Shown here: piece by piece, positions 45,387 through 56,812 of the stretch
How the letters are laid out: the number at the start of each line of letters is the position of its first letter
How positions within the stretch are numbered: the first letter of the stretch is position 1
Made by a program: the position numbers and the translations under genes
From: Tubiluchus corallicola
Taxonomy: Eukaryota > Priapulida > Priapulimorpha > Priapulimorphida > Tubiluchidae
Reading direction: 5' to 3'
Length of the DNA stretch: 64,000 nucleotides
NCBI GenBank assembly: GCA_030141605.1
Contig: JAQGDQ010000017.1
Span: 314,001 to 378,000, forward strand
Notes under the pieces: generated by a model
What the model was told of the DNA's origin: nothing
Database searches by the model: none
What the model saw: the letters and a program-made list of their open reading frames with translations, nothing else

Positions 45387-47024
45387 CTACTTGTCTTGTG
45401 ATGATCCACTAATTATAGTAGTTTTTGTTTGACAAGCAAATGCACGCTGTTGGTGAAACTGTGATTTTATGTGTCTGGTCAAATCAGAACGTTTTATAAA
45501 TCCCTTGTCACACAAACCACATTTGTGAGGCCTGTAGCCGCTGTGAATCTTGACGTGGTTGCTCAAGTTTGAACTTTGTGCAAATTTGGCCCCACACTGT
45601 TCGCACCTGTAAGGTTTTTGACCCGTATGGCACCTGGTGTGAATGTGCAATTCTGCCGCCCGTTTGAAAGAGGCTCTACAATATTTGCAGACGTGAGGCT
45701 TGTCTTCGGAGTGTACGATGAGGTGCGACTGCAAGCCGCTGCGGTTGGAGTAGCTCTTACCACAAGTGTCACACTGGAACAACTTCTCGCTGTTGTGTTT
45801 ACTCTCATGAGCACGCAGACTGCTCAGTAGCACATAGCCGGCACCACAGATATTGCACTTATGTGGCCGTTCCCCAGTGTGAAACAGCCGGTGTTTGTCC
45901 AAATAAGATGGTGTCCTGAATGTCAAGTTACAAAAATCACATTTGTATGGCTTCGGTTTAATAACACCATTGTGACCCGCCTGATGTTCTAGCAGTCTGT
46001 ATTTATTCACGTAAGCTTTTGGACATCTGTTGCATTTAAATGGTTTTATGCCCAAGTGAGCTCTCAGATGCCCCTTTAAAGTATTCAGCCATGCAAAGCG
46101 TCGACCACAGCGGTGACAGTTATATGGCTTCTCACCCGTGTGCACGCGAATGTGAAGCTTGAGTCCTGTTGGTCTGGAGAATGATGCCGAGCAGTTTTCA
46201 TAACCACATTTGTAAGCTTTGATATTGGAATGAATCACGGAGTGCGCATCTAGCTGATTGCGTTGAAAGAATGCCTTTCCGCACTTGTCGCACTGAAAAG
46301 TTTTGCCACTAACATGTTTCTTCAGATGAGCATTTAAGCTTGACCTTGATGCATAATTTTGACCGCAACGCCGACACGCAAAACGCTTTATTGCTGTAAG
46401 AGGACTAATGTCTGAATGATGTATGCCCAAAGTCGGAGCCACTGGTATTAACTCTTTGCAAGTCTGAGCTGGTGAAGCACACGTGTGGCTTTGGAAAAGG
46501 TCATATTTGGCAAACACTAAGTGACAGTCGTTGCATTTGTAATTTTTTGTCTCTTTCACGTTTTGTTTAGTGGTACCAGTTTCACCAGCATCAACAGCAT
46601 CCAAAAATTGTCCAGAGTTGTTTGTTGCATCTACCTTATCTGAGTCAACCGCATCAACAGGAGAAACAACATCATGCAACGTCATGTGATCAGAGAGATC
46701 ATTTTCAGATAGAAAAATCTGCGGACACTTCACACAGGTGTAAACACAAACGACGGTCACACCTTCCGACCCAGAATTGAGCAAATCTTCCAAAGTAATA
46801 TAATCCACGCCTTCATACGACAATATTTCCTCTTCTTTTTCTTCTTTTATAACAATGTCGCCGTTGTTCTCTGAAGCACTGCTAAGACATTCTAAAGTGC
46901 GTATAGCATCTGGGACAATGTCGTGTGCAACAGACTTGTAGTTTCCTTCTCCCGGATGGTCAGCATCTGTTTGAACGGCCGCTGAAGTAAATGCAGCATC
47001 TTCTGTCTGAACAACTGCATCCAT
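45387..47024 (-). CDS. C2H2 zinc-finger protein with 11 tandem fingers, intronless CDS
   Basis: One open frame of 545 residues. The N-terminal ~170 residues are acidic and hold one isolated finger (YTCVKC...H...H, about residues 95-117) and one degenerate finger (YKCNDC...HTC). From about residue 225 come eleven consecutive C2H2 fingers with TGEKP-type linkers (TGEKPYNC, TGERPHKC, TGQKPYRC), ending in a basic tail. Finger three has a C-x4-C spacing. This is a typical sequence-specific DNA-binding nuclear protein; no KRAB, BTB or SCAN domain is visible, so the target and orthologue are unknown. An acceptor-like AG at 47082 lies 57 nt before the ATG (5'UTR intron or trans-splice site). The stop codon is only 14 bp from a TTAA-flanked repeat that supplies the nearest AATAAA. 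Confidence 0.9.
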   Translation of the reverse strand: MDAVVQTEDAAFTSAAVQTDADHPGEGNYKSVAHDIVPDAIRTLECLSSASENNGDIVIKEEKEEEILSYEGVDYITLEDLLNSGSEGVTVVCVYTCVKCPQIFLSENDLSDHMTLHDVVSPVDAVDSDKVDATNNSGQFLDAVDAGETGTTKQNVKETKNYKCNDCHLVFAKYDLFQSHTCASPAQTCKELIPVAPTLGIHHSDISPLTAIKRFACRRCGQNYASRSSLNAHLKKHVSGKTFQCDKCGKAFFQRNQLDAHSVIHSNIKAYKCGYENCSASFSRPTGLKLHIRVHTGEKPYNCHRCGRRFAWLNTLKGHLRAHLGIKPFKCNRCPKAYVNKYRLLEHQAGHNGVIKPKPYKCDFCNLTFRTPSYLDKHRLFHTGERPHKCNICGAGYVLLSSLRAHESKHNSEKLFQCDTCGKSYSNRSGLQSHLIVHSEDKPHVCKYCRASFKRAAELHIHTRCHTGQKPYRCEQCGAKFAQSSNLSNHVKIHSGYRPHKCGLCDKGFIKRSDLTRHIKSQFHQQRAFACQTKTTIISGSSQDK

Positions 47025-47459
47025 TGTTCAATTTCAAATAATTTCGTTTTCTTCAGCTTAGTATGGACTCGGTTTCTAGATCTGAAATGACAAAAATAAC
47101 CATAAGCAATAAACATGGGCAAGTGAATCTAGTGAAGCAATTTTAGCTAAGTTAATTAGGGTATGGTGTAGTAAACAGATTGTCTAACTACGGATGTTTA
47201 GAGCACATGCTTGTTCTGTTCTTCAAATGGCTTTATTTTTAACAACATTTTACTCAGAAAATCCATTATTTTTAAGGATTACTTATTTCAGTAAGGTTGA
47301 ACTGCTTTGCGAGTAACTGTTCTTCAAGTTATTGCAAACTCTCCAATAGTTGCTGCGAATTTATTTCCTACAAGTTACTGTCTAGTGTGAACTTCAGGGG
47401 GAGTTACTCTCGACACTTCTTTCAGTGAATAGAGAAGCGAGTGTCAGCTCGCACTTATG

Positions 47460-47550
47460 GGCAGAAAGTAGCTCGCAGCAAGTTTTGCTCTCTACTTTGA
47501 ACAGGCTTGTTAGTTATTTGGCAAGTTACCCTGGGGAGAAAACTCGCTAG
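47460..47550 (-). repeat. Dispersed repeat shared with 57440-57570
   Basis: Reverse-complementing this stretch gives ACTAGCGAGTTTTCT, GTTCAAAG.AGAGAGCAAAAC and a GCGAGCT block. The same order is seen on the plus strand at 57464-57560, with about 70-80% similarity by eye. It is probably the end of another transposon family; terminal repeats were not resolved. Confidence 0.55.
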
Positions 47551-47785
47551 TATCAGCTGCTGTAAGAAAGTTTTTGAAACTAAACAAGGCACAAGAACTT
47601 AAACGTGTGCAAAAGAACGAGAATTATAGGTAGCAATCGCATGAGTACAATACTAAAGTGCTGCAAGCCTTATGTTGCAAACTTTTTCTTTTTGCATTAC
47701 TAACTTACTACAGTAGCCTGTAATTCCTAATCAAGTTTTATTATTGTGGAAACTACAATAAAAATGGTTTAAAACAAGCTAATAA

Positions 47786-48325
47786 TTAAAGGAAAACTGG
47801 ACGATTGTGTAAGCATTAGTTCAGAATAAAGAATGCTCTAAAATATAGAAAACTACAATAGCTTTTTCTAAATCAAAGCTTAGATTAAATAATAATTACC
47901 TCGGATACTTAATTTTGTTAAACTTTCAAAGTTACGCACAGCTCAGTGAATCTACTAAAACTAGCAACGACGCCTTTTTGTCAAATGCGCGTGGCTGTCA
48001 AATAGAAGTGATAACCATAATCATGAACGCAGCGTTAGTTTCTGACGTCATATGACGTTGAGCCCATTTTCGTGACATCACGCGTTTAAGCAATAACAAT
48101 TACGTAAACATGCTTGACGCGCAAGGGAAGATGCCTGCCATTGCACAAACTGTGGTTACTTTCTGACGTAAGCAATAACTGTGTTCGGTAGCCATTAATT
48201 AACTTTCTAAGCTAACTACTCAAATATAAGAAACAATTGCTAACTTTTATAGGCAAGAAAATGTATATTTTGGTCAGTAAATTAAAATGAGATTGAGTCT
48301 AATCAATCATCCAGTTTTCCTTTAA
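47786..48325 (-). mobile_element. TTAA-flanked MITE, copy B, opposite orientation
   Basis: 540 bp. The left end TTAAAGGAAAACTGGACGAT corresponds to the right end of copy A, and the right end corresponds to A's left end, so the two copies face each other around the zinc-finger gene. The internal sequence contains several CGTCA/TGACG motifs and no coding frame of note. Confidence 0.85.
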
Positions 48326-49023
48326 TAAGCCATCCTATGTGAAGTGAAAAGTTTAGAATGCACTTCACAAAATTAAAGATTCAGTGTGTAAATTAACAAA
48401 TAAACATGTTTGTAATGAGTTATTTACTAGTTGTGAATTTTCTAAAACTTCAAAATAATAGCCTCTTAATATTCAAATTGTGTAGTTAAATCTATTACTA
48501 AAATAGCTACAAATTCAAAACAATTGATCAAATGCAGGAACCTCTACAAAAGCCAAAAAACAAGAAGAATCAGTTATTAAAGGACTCGATTAAACATTCA
48601 AAAAGTCAAAAGTAAATATCTTGAAAAAACTTACAGCAGACTCTTGACTAATTGTACAATTTCGTTAACCTTGCAGGGTCGTTGTAATGTTGCAACATAA
48701 ACAATATTAAGCATTGCATGCAGGATTTAGTCTTTTGATCAATGAATGAAGCATAATCACCCGCAAAACAGTCAAAATGTAAAAAAATGACATTCTCCTC
48801 AAAGTTGCATGATTACCTTTTCAGCATATTTTAATATCTTCATATCAAAATGAGAAATTTTTTTAAATAGCTGATTTAGCCAATTCTAATTAAATATTAT
48901 GACTGCAAGACATCTCTGACAACACATTAATTTAAAGTCACCCAATTCACTAACCTTCGAGACAGTCACTAAGCCAAAAATATTTAAAGTAAATTTACCT
49001 GGTTCTGTTACCGTAGACACACG

Positions 49024-50256
49024 TTACATATGAAGACGTTCTCGGTGTACATACCAGTCCGGTAAGAATGAAAAAGACGATTTCTCCGCAAAGAATTTGA
49101 CACGAATTTCAGTGTCAGGTGGATACCACTCAAACTTGTATACAGACTCAGGATTATCAACAACGGCAACTTGTTTAATAAAACTCAGAAAATTGTCGGC
49201 AAAGTTCATACAGGCAGTCGGACGCCAAGCATCCGAGCCTAGCTCCTTAACTTGTTTCGGAATATCTGACAAGCGGAATGTCTCAAGTTCGGTCACGATT
49301 CCGTTGTCATCTCTGAATCCACAAACAATCTTCTGAAGTCCGGGTAGGAATGATTGTGCCCACCACTTTATCAGTTTGTATTTCCGGAAGTTTCTCAGCT
49401 GTCTGGGATGCTCAATTTGTCTAGATGTTTTTAACTCTATATAGCAGCCTGGTTTAGGTGACAAGCTAGTGGAATCGATGCAGTCAGTTTCACCAGCAAA
49501 TACCAATGAATGACTGTTCAGTTTAGTCTGGATAACGGTACAATACGCTTCGATATTATTTACTGGTTTTGAAGTGTCTGGGCGACCGCCTGCTCGATCA
49601 GTTGTGACATACTGTTCAAATTTAACGCCCCAGTACGACATTTCTTTCTGCTTATCTGATTCATTCTTTCGGTCACATGACTTTTTCTCCGTTTCAAATT
49701 CACATAGATAATGAGTTCCTTGAAATTTTGTCACACATATAATCCAGCCGTCTTGATTTTCGTATGGCGTACAAAGAATTTTCGTCAGTAACCCCCGCCA
49801 GCAGACAAAATCAGTAGAAAGCTGCTGCTTCTTAATGATTAACTTATCCGAGTTTGCTAATAGCCAATGTAAGAGATGATCTATATATTCCTTTATGGTC
49901 TCATCTTTTCTTATAAACTCTCGGTATCCTTCACGTAAATCAAAATTCACCAAATCAGGATGAGCATAGTTTTTAAGCTGCTCTCCGCTGTTGAGAAATC
50001 GTCTGTTGATATCTACAGAGAATGCACCAATTTCCACAGGTTGTTGATAAATGGGAAAATTTTTGTGCTCTAAATCTGCTCTGCAAAAACTATATGATTT
50101 CAATGCAGTGGTATTTATCCTGTCTCTACTTGCATTCACGCGACTATCTAATTTTCCAAAAAGATTACTTGTATGCCCAGTTTTTTGATGTTTAGGTAAT
50201 TTACTATCGTCAAACGGCCCTTGATGTTCTTCTAAAAGCACATGGCCTCTCTTCAT
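49024..50256 (-). CDS. DXO: DXO/Rai1-family decapping exoribonuclease, single coding exon
   Basis: 410 residues from ATG 50256. The frame is open a little further upstream but has no other ATG. Family role: removes incomplete, NAD or otherwise non-canonical 5' caps and degrades the RNA 5'-3' (nuclear RNA quality control). Seen: RRFLNSGEQ near residue 85; WRGLLTKIL near 154; and the catalytic residues with the spacing of human DXO, E214 in YWGVKFEQYV, E256 and D258 in GETDC, and E274 and K276 in IELKTS. WWAQSFLPG and GFRDDNGIV follow, and the tail ends LPDWYVHRERLHM. Length is near human (396). An acceptor AG at 50294 lies 37 nt before the ATG. A four-codon upstream ORF (MVDI) with a strong ACCATGG context stops one nucleotide before the main ATG. 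A GT soon after the stop could begin a 3'UTR intron. Confidence 0.93.
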   Translation of the reverse strand: MKRGHVLLEEHQGPFDDSKLPKHQKTGHTSNLFGKLDSRVNASRDRINTTALKSYSFCRADLEHKNFPIYQQPVEIGAFSVDINRRFLNSGEQLKNYAHPDLVNFDLREGYREFIRKDETIKEYIDHLLHWLLANSDKLIIKKQQLSTDFVCWRGLLTKILCTPYENQDGWIICVTKFQGTHYLCEFETEKKSCDRKNESDKQKEMSYWGVKFEQYVTTDRAGGRPDTSKPVNNIEAYCTVIQTKLNSHSLVFAGETDCIDSTSLSPKPGCYIELKTSRQIEHPRQLRNFRKYKLIKWWAQSFLPGLQKIVCGFRDDNGIVTELETFRLSDIPKQVKELGSDAWRPTACMNFADNFLSFIKQVAVVDNPESVYKFEWYPPDTEIRVKFFAEKSSFSFLPDWYVHRERLHM

Positions 50257-50293
50257 TCTATATATCAACCATGGTTATCGTGGCTTCTAATGC

Positions 50294-53200
50294 CTGTAAA
50301 CAAAAATGAAAGAAATTAATGTTTTAATTTTTTAAATTTTGTTATCTAATATCACTGTTGGCCCACATTTCTTTGTTTTTCTGATCAATGCAAGCAATTC
50401 TTTTGAAAGGGTTTACCATCCCACATTGCTTTCAAACCCACTAAACACACACCTATTGTTTCTTAAACTCTGAATAATAATAGGCTGATAATAGGCCCAA
50501 TTTCACAAGCATTAGTTGTGTCCGTAACCTAACACTGACTGACAATATTCTTGAGTTTTATGCAATACAGTAATTAGCTTAATATTATTGCATTTATAAT
50601 TTTGCTATGTTCATAAAATGCATGATGTTTTTTCTTTTTTAAGCTATACATAATACTATATTTTCTACACAGAGTGAAAACTAGGAATCAAATCTAAACG
50701 TATAAATCTCAAAGCTATAAAAGTGGGATAAACAATAAATGTTTAGATTTGATTCCTAGTTTTCACTCAATGAGTTTTAACTGAGAGTTTAGATTAAATT
50801 TAAATTGGGACTTTTCCACAATTCTTAATGATAGTAACTTAAAAACTGGAGTAATAGGTGTAAAAATGTACCAGTAACTGACTTCTTGAGGTGCTAATAA
50901 GATTCTATTTTTTGAGGTATTTAATCAGTGATCGCTATTAGTTCAAGTTTAAAATATCGTCCATCAGGCCAGCACCAACGATGAGAGGATCGATTAATTT
51001 CCCGATGCGCAAAAATTAAATCCGCAGTCTGCTAAAAATTCGCATTTTGTTATTCACAGCAATCTGCAACTGCTCTACTAAATTAGTTGAAATCCGTGAA
51101 CTGTCCTGATCCACAAGGTTTCCGATCCGCATTTCTAGCTAGCCTTGGTTGAAGTAAACAAAAATATTCTAAATCAGTGGAAATTGCATCCTGCTTCTGT
51201 TGCAGTGTGTCCAATTGGTGGTTTCATTTTCATTGATTAATTGCAACTGTAAGAAGCTATATTAGAATATTCTCTATCTGATAGATAACGAAATATATAG
51301 ATAATTTTACTTATCTTTTGTAATACACGCTAAAATCAAGTACATAGCAAAATAAATTATTAGTATTAGAGAAAGGGTGGCAAAAAAACCATAGAGGTTA
51401 ACAAATCAGCCACCTTTTTAGTTAACGTTAGTACAAGAAAATCTAACAACGACTTAAGCCGGGATGAAACAAAAAAAATCCTGTCAAGTTGAAGCTAATA
51501 ATGAAGAAATGACAACGCAACAAAAAATGAATCAAACTAGTTTTAAGTGGCAAAGCAATATGCAAAAATAAAAGAAAAAACAAAACAGACAAAACAAACA
51601 AAACTATCAGAAGTGGATAAGCATATAAAGTCACAATAAATAATAACAGATATAAAAATAAGCATACATAAGGACTGAAAACATAAGCTGAAGGAACCAA
51701 CTGTGCAAAAAATGATAATGTTTGGTAAAGCTGAAATAAGCATACAATGAGAAAATCTGACTGGAATCACACTATAAAATGGCACTATAGATAAATGAAA
51801 CAGATTGGTTTGTGCGTGATATTATAATAACTGGCAAAAACAAAAGCAAAAAGGAAAGAAATCATAAACAAAACAGCAAGTGACAAAATATTATTGTTGT
51901 TCAAGTAAAAAAAGCAACAATCTAATGTTATTAATTTCACATTCGTATTTTTAATAGCAAATAAGATTTTACTACTTGTACAGTAGTTACGTTCGTTTAA
52001 TGATTAATGAAGTTAATTACTATTTTCATTTTATTGTTATTCACTCTGGTTAGCTTCAATGATGAGCGTAAATCTGTCACTTTCTTCCCACAATACTTCC
52101 CACCGCACATTGTTACCTAGCACAGATTAACTAAAATGAAAATTAAAACTTGCAAAGTTCGACAGCCAAGATTTTTGTTCCGTATAACTCCTTATCTTCA
52201 ATAGTAGATCCGCAGAAAATCTTGCGGATCTTCGTCTAAAAAGCCAGCGCACGTCAAAATGATGCCAAGCACTCCAGGTTACTATAGTAATTAGTATTAT
52301 ACTATAAAGTATTATTATCAAAATTCAATGTTACCCCAATGGGAATAAAATGTTCTGATGGCATGATCGTCCTCTATCTGTGGTGATGCCACTATATTTC
52401 AAATTTCAGTTTTAGTTAATTCAGTATAGTGGAGGGGCAAACAGCATTCAAGCTAATAGTAATAGTAATACCCCCATCTATAGATTATGAATATTAATAA
52501 ACATCCTTCAAACCTCTGGCGGTATATTTGTTAAATCCATTTGCAATTACAAGACTATGTACGTCAGTTCTGGTCTCCTTAACTCGTTTGATGGTTTACC
52601 AGTTTTATGACTAAAAATCAAGTAACTTAAACGTTCCAAAACATCCCAACCTCAACCTGACGAAAAGTGACAGACCAGGAACCTTTTTGCCAATTTACCA
52701 TCACCGTTGATAAGTAATATTCTTATCTATGACTATACGATGGCGACATGACTCTATCAAATTGCAAACTTACAAATTTAAAATATTTCTTCTACTGAAT
52801 ATTCACTGATTACTATGACTAGTAATCACCAGTCTATGATAACTACCATTGCAGCATAATGATGATGATAGTTGGTGCCTGAGATCTTAGCGGGAGCCAA
52901 CTACATCAGGCTGCCATGCCATCTGCTACTGGCTACCAAGAACACATTAATAAGAGAGCCCGGGCTTTGAAATCCTGTCATTCCTCTTCCTTTTTCGATT
53001 AATTTTAATTCATTAAGTTTTTGTTTAGCATGATTTTCATAGAATAGCTTTTTTACATATGATGCACATCATGCCATTAATTAACTCGCATCTTGGAATT
53101 AATTAATTATAAAAGTTTCAGCACTGAAGAGAAAACTCAAGAACCATAATTATGTGTAAACACCTATAGACCGCAGATCTAAACCTGTACTAAAGATCCA

Positions 53201-54168
53201 TGATACTATCGAAAAGTTTAGCATGCACAGAATGTACCCTAATTTAATGTACAGATATTCTTACTGGCAGGCGCAGGCTCAACAGTGTTCTTATAGAGAC
53301 ACTGCTAGTGATTATTAAAAGTAATGTAGGGCGATATAATTATGCCTAATAACAATTTTTAATTTTTCTATTATTCACTTACTGTTTGCCATGATGCCAC
53401 TACTCATTTCAAGGGCAATAAGCAGGTGATGTAAAATGTTCGCGCATTATTACCATAATTATCATTTCAGGAGCAGCAAGCTTATATAGAATGCACGTAT
53501 TGTTGATCATCAGTTGATGGGCTCATTAGCATTTGTCATTTTACGCAGTTTCAACATTGTGCAAAATGTTGCTGTTGTTGCTGTTGAGTTGTGGCATGGA
53601 GTGGGTAGTGCCGTGTATATGGGTTGGTAGGGGAGCATTTTTGTATTGTGATGTCACAGTAGAGTACCATGCAGAAAAATGTGGAAAGGCTCAAAGAAAC
53701 TAACCGAAAGGTATCATCTGAAACAGCATATTGCTAAAGTGTGTACATTTTACATTTTTGTTTGAGCATACGTGCGTGTGTACTTGGGTTCGTGCACCAT
53801 CATAGCTCGGCTTTTTGGTACAAGAAAGCTTTTTCATGGCAGTACTTCATGAAGAGGACGGGAAAAAAATCAATAACAAAGTAACCCAAATGCTTCGCAT
53901 TCTGGACTAGTTACTGCAATTCTAAACACTCAGACCTAACTTCACGCATACAAAATATTCTAAAACTTAAAACAATGCAATCTACATTATTTTTAAAGAT
54001 TGATAATAAAATAATGTATGTAGGGCATAGGCCTCATAGAACGTACAAGGGTCACAAAAACATGAAAGGGGAAAGTTTTGTGGATGAGTTACTACATCAA
54101 CCAACAGCAAAATGGGAGAATTAGGACAATAAACATCACATTTTACAGTAGTTGCATTGTCTTTTCAG
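50294..54168. other. Intergenic region between DXO and the dispanin gene (divergent)
   Basis: About 3.9 kb holding both genes' upstream sequences, the 28-bp perfect hairpin and AT-rich DNA. A possible non-coding first exon of the dispanin gene cannot be placed. No coding gene is seen. Confidence 0.5.
50672..50768. repeat. Perfect 28-bp inverted repeat (hairpin)
   Basis: The arm at 50672-50699 (GAGTGAAAACTAGGAATCAA plus 8 more) is exactly complementary to 50741-50768, with a 41-nt spacer. It lies about 400 bp upstream of DXO in non-coding DNA. Confidence 0.92.
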
Positions 54169-54178
54169 CAACAGGCCT

Positions 54179-56051
54179 ATGTCTCAGCATCAACAGCAAC
54201 AACCTCAGTCAGAAAATCACAGCAGTACATGTGACCAGACGCTTCCTGAGGCACCACCCCCATATCCCTCAGAAAATGGTGTAAGTATTCCGAATTTTTG
54301 TTGTCCAGTTGTTTCCATTATACAAAGTTAATAGCAATAAACAAAATATGTAGCAGATATCACCATATTGTTGTTAAGGTTGGATAATTACATGTATTTT
54401 TAGACTATGGTTTAGTTTTTTCGCCTGCCATCTCCTAGTCCTTTCTTCATACATTTCCGTTGAAAGTACAGTGAAAGCCAGAATCCAGCATTCAGCTGCA
54501 GGAGCTACTTAATCTAAATGTAGTCGTGAGGGAACCGGAACCCAACACACAAAATTAGCATAACTCACTAATTTTTAAATAAGATAAAACATGGAACCAG
54601 CAAAGATGTCTTTGTCACGATCGGATGTGCATACATTTCCCAACAAAAGTACCTTCTCTAACTGCTTTTACATCATTAACAGTACCTTTTCTGCCTTTGG
54701 TGATGTGTGAGCTGCTGTAATTGCCTTTAGGGCTCTACCACAGCACTCCCAAGTCATGCAGGCCTATAATAAGTTAATTAGAAGAAGGAAAACATAACAC
54801 TTTGAGCAAAATGATGATTTCTTTTTCAGCATCGTTTTCACCAAAGTCTTGGATCATGCAGCGGGGATTATGTCCTCCATGGTTCTCCCACAGGTGTCCC
54901 AGCAAACCAACCAGGTGTGCCTAATAACCTGGGCATCGCTCTTATTTCGTGCGTTTGTTGTTTCTGCCCTGTTGGGGCTGTGGCGCTATACTATTCTACC
55001 AGAGTATGCTATAATGTTTTTTAAACAATCTAAATCAACCTAACTTAAATGGATTATAATAGACAATTATACTATACTTGCAATTTCAATGATTACTGAA
55101 GACATAACTACAGGAGCAAGCTAGTCTAGATATTAGTTTTTCATCCTTGATGTTTCAAACACATGAGCCTTTTAGCCATATTTCGGTCTATGAACATAGC
55201 TTTTAAAGTTGCCGTTGCTACTGATTCCATGTTGTTGCCGCTGTCATAGTTGACACTGTTTTACTGTTGTTGCTATTGTTTTCGTTGCTGTTATTGCTAT
55301 TGTTGCTGCTGTTGGTGATGCTGTCGATTATCTTAGAAAAAGAACACACATTAATTGGAATGTCACGTTATTTGCACTTGTCTATCTGTCTATTTGTCTG
55401 TCTGCCTATCTCTTTGCGTGTTTGTGTACATAAAGCCAAAGCAGATAAAACTAACACAAGGATAGGCCCAGACAAGGACAGAAAGCACATCAATTGCGGG
55501 TTCAGAAGGTCAAAGGTTATAGCCCCAAAATAAAAAAATGCCCATAAAATCAAAAACGGATGAAACTATAATTACCAAACTTCACACAGGTACAGGCATT
55601 GACAAAACTTGGAAATCCATAGCATTTTGATTAAGAAAAGCTCACAATGTCCAAAAATGTCAAGATACATTTTTAATTTTAGTGACTTCTTTTCAGGGCA
55701 TGGATTTGCCAATGGGTATAGCTATGATGACTCATTCTATAACTATAAGTAGTTTCGCTAACTTTCAACAAAGCTGAAATGTTAGTATATAATGTGAAGA
55801 GTACCGGAAACGCAGACAAGTGTTCTGTGATTGATAGTTCATTCCTATTTTAGGTTGACCAACTCAACGTTGAGAGGCGGTCGGAAGAAGCATGGGCAGC
55901 ATATAAGAAATCTAAACTCTGGTCTGGAATTTCCGTGGGACTTGGAATATCTTCAATATTTTTACTCATTTGCCTCCTCGTGATGAATTCGACCGAAGGA
56001 AATAGAATAATTGCAACTAATAGGACAGACAATGAGATAAAATCACTGTGA
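54179..56051 (+). CDS. CD225/dispanin-family two-pass membrane protein, 3 coding exons
   Basis: Coding exons 54179-54280, 54830-55003 and 55854-56051; GT-AG, phase 0, 157 residues. The N-terminus is Gln/Pro-rich (LPEAPPPYPS; the PPPY is a potential WW-binding motif) and cytosolic by family analogy. The first hydrophobic segment is the CD225 signature: PNNLGIALISCVCCFCPVG followed by AVALYYSTRV, with juxtamembrane cysteines that are palmitoylation candidates. The short loop has the characteristic EEAWAAYKKSKLWSG, followed by a second membrane helix GISVGLGISSIFLLICLLV and an NST/NRT-containing tail. Relatives include IFITM, PRRT and TMEM233-type proteins; which subfamily is unclear. The first coding exon begins 10 nt before the ATG (acceptor AG at 54167-54168). 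Polyadenylation signals AATAAA are at 56791-56796 and 56807-56812. Confidence 0.88.
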
Positions 56052-56812
56052 CCATTGTGACTGACTTGGAACGAATACACTATATGGAGACACTGTAAAA
56101 GATGATTACAATTGGAATTTAGATGACTGCCATATTAGTGTATAAACACAACTACATTTTACTACTATTTTACACCAACACAAAGAGGTCGACGTCGCTC
56201 ATTTGATAAATCCTGTTAGATTCTGGTGGTCACAATGGGACTAAAGTAAACAGTCAGACAAAAAGACAATCGCTGCAATTGATTTTGCGCAAATCTTTAA
56301 ATCATTCTTGCGGTTACACAATGGCTGGAACAGCGAGAATTAAAGGAAAAGTTTACGGACGACTTAATTTGCTGATCTTAGTTTTGTGCACGTTATACAT
56401 TTAAGAAAAAAATAGCTGCGACAACGGAAAAGGAAACGACATTGCAAAAACATCTTGTTGCAACATTTGACTAAGCTGTTCTGTGCATTGTTTTATTATG
56501 AATTTAATTCATTTGTGTCCCCATTTCATTTTGATTCATTTATTCATATTTGTTTGCTGCAAAATATTTTCTTTGCATTTTCTATCTTGTTTTGAGTATA
56601 GTGTGTAGACTTCCTGTTTTTACAGCACATTTTTATTGAGTAATAATTATTTATTTTTACTCTAGGTAAACCAAGGCACCAAATGATTCAGATATAATTC
56701 AGTTTTGAAGGATTGTCCTTGGAACTAGCTAGATTCCAGTATTCCACAATAATGTATAATAAGCAGGCATTTTTTGTCAAACTGTATACAAATAAATTAA
56801 AAAGACAATAAA

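Noticed and set aside
52860-52990. Possible SINE with TGATGATGA tail and box B-like GGGCTTTGAAATCC
   Set aside because: Match to box B is weak and no second copy was found in the window.
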